DNA from: a bacterium
GTDB taxonomy: Bacteria > Planctomycetota > J058 > JAJDCP01
Assembly (NCBI GenBank): GCA_030428695.1
Contig: JAUIEM010000500.1
Location: forward strand, 1 to 5,912
DNA length: 5,912 nt
Reading direction: 5' to 3'
The notes beneath the pieces were generated by a model that ran no database searches, was not told the DNA's origin, and worked only from the letters and a program-made list of their open reading frames with translations. Numbering within the stretch: position 1 is the stretch's first letter; each line of letters opens with the position of its first letter. Below, piece by piece: positions 5,776 through 5,912 of this stretch. A program made the position numbers and the translations under genes.

Positions 5776-5912
5776 CGGATGACCTGCAGCACCCCCGCGT
5801 CCAGCCGCTGACGCGACTGCTCGTTCCGATTGTCGCCAGGCCTGGGCACACGTTCCCGCCGACCCACGCTCCGAGGAACGAGGAGCGAGGGTCAAGGGCT
5901 GCAGGCTACACA
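5776..5912. other. Non-coding 3' region after the glycosidase-like gene
   Basis: No supported gene is seen in these 137 bases. Besides the hairpin at 5861-5893 there is a perfect 10-bp palindrome, CCAGGCCTGG (5836-5845), and a CTGCAG site near each end of the segment. No tRNA or promoter-like structure is recognised. Confidence 0.5.
5861..5893. terminator. Strong GC-rich hairpin, possible terminator or dispersed palindromic repeat
   Basis: GACCCACGCTCC (5861-5872) pairs with GGAGCGAGGGTC (5882-5893): 11 of 12 base pairs, a single A/A mismatch and a 9-base loop. It lies 85 bases beyond the glycosidase-like stop codon. There is no T-run on either side, so it is not a textbook intrinsic terminator; it may slow polymerase, protect the 3' end, or be one copy of a genome-wide palindromic repeat. 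Confidence 0.5.

Noticed and set aside
5836..5845. Perfect palindrome CCAGGCCTGG as an operator or attachment site
   Set aside because: A 10-bp GC-rich palindrome is readily explained by chance here, and no partner site or integrase gene is seen.
1684..5895. A 1403-codon open frame on the minus strand across the kinase and glycosidase-like genes
   Set aside because: Its translation is low-complexity (Ala/Gly/Arg/Val/Glu-rich) with no domain motifs. It is antisense to two genes with clear motifs, and long antisense frames are expected at this GC content.
1..5912. CRISPR arrays, tRNA or rRNA genes, transposases, toxin-antitoxin or phage-defence genes
   Set aside because: I looked on both strands and saw no regularly spaced repeats, cloverleaf-like segments or matching protein motifs.

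Overview
The window is about 70% G+C with strong C/G third-position bias. It holds large eukaryote-type Ser/Thr kinase genes with extra signalling domains. This combination is typical of signalling-rich, high-GC environmental bacteria such as Myxococcota and relatives, some Planctomycetota and Acidobacteriota. The phylum cannot be fixed from the sequence alone, and no rRNA, tRNA, CRISPR or transposase gene is visible.

Layout. (1) Bases 1474 to 2, minus strand: a multidomain protein with an FHA domain, a low-complexity linker, a degenerate receiver domain and the N-lobe of a Ser/Thr kinase. The reading frame stays open to the window edge, but about 125-140 bases from that edge the protein switches from kinase hinge sequence to sequence typical of the C-terminal domain of 3-hydroxyacyl-CoA dehydrogenase. 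Codon use shifts at the same place, which suggests an assembly chimera or a recombination junction. (2) Bases 1475-1707: a divergent intergenic region with an extended -10-like box facing each way. (3) Bases 1708-4425, plus strand: a 905-residue protein with an unrecognised N-terminal domain, a degenerate kinase-like domain (HRD replaced by FDD, DFG by DVP) and a complete, apparently active Ser/Thr kinase domain. (4) Bases 4474-5775, plus strand: a 433-residue protein resembling (alpha/alpha)6-barrel glycosidases of the debranching/invertase type. Its first ~30 codons lie inside a 135-bp segment bounded by 20-21 bp imperfect inverted repeats. (5) Bases 5776-5912: non-coding, with a strong 12-bp hairpin.

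How the genes may work together. The divergent pair looks like a phosphosignalling locus. One protein has an FHA domain that could read phosphothreonine; the other has a pseudokinase next to an active kinase. The glycosidase-like gene follows at 48 bases on the same strand and could be co-transcribed, but nothing in the sequence ties it functionally to the kinases. The points most worth a second look are the kinase/dehydrogenase junction, the pseudokinase-kinase tandem with its unrecognised N-terminal domain, the receiver lacking its phospho-acceptor, and the inverted-repeat element at the start of the glycosidase-like gene.
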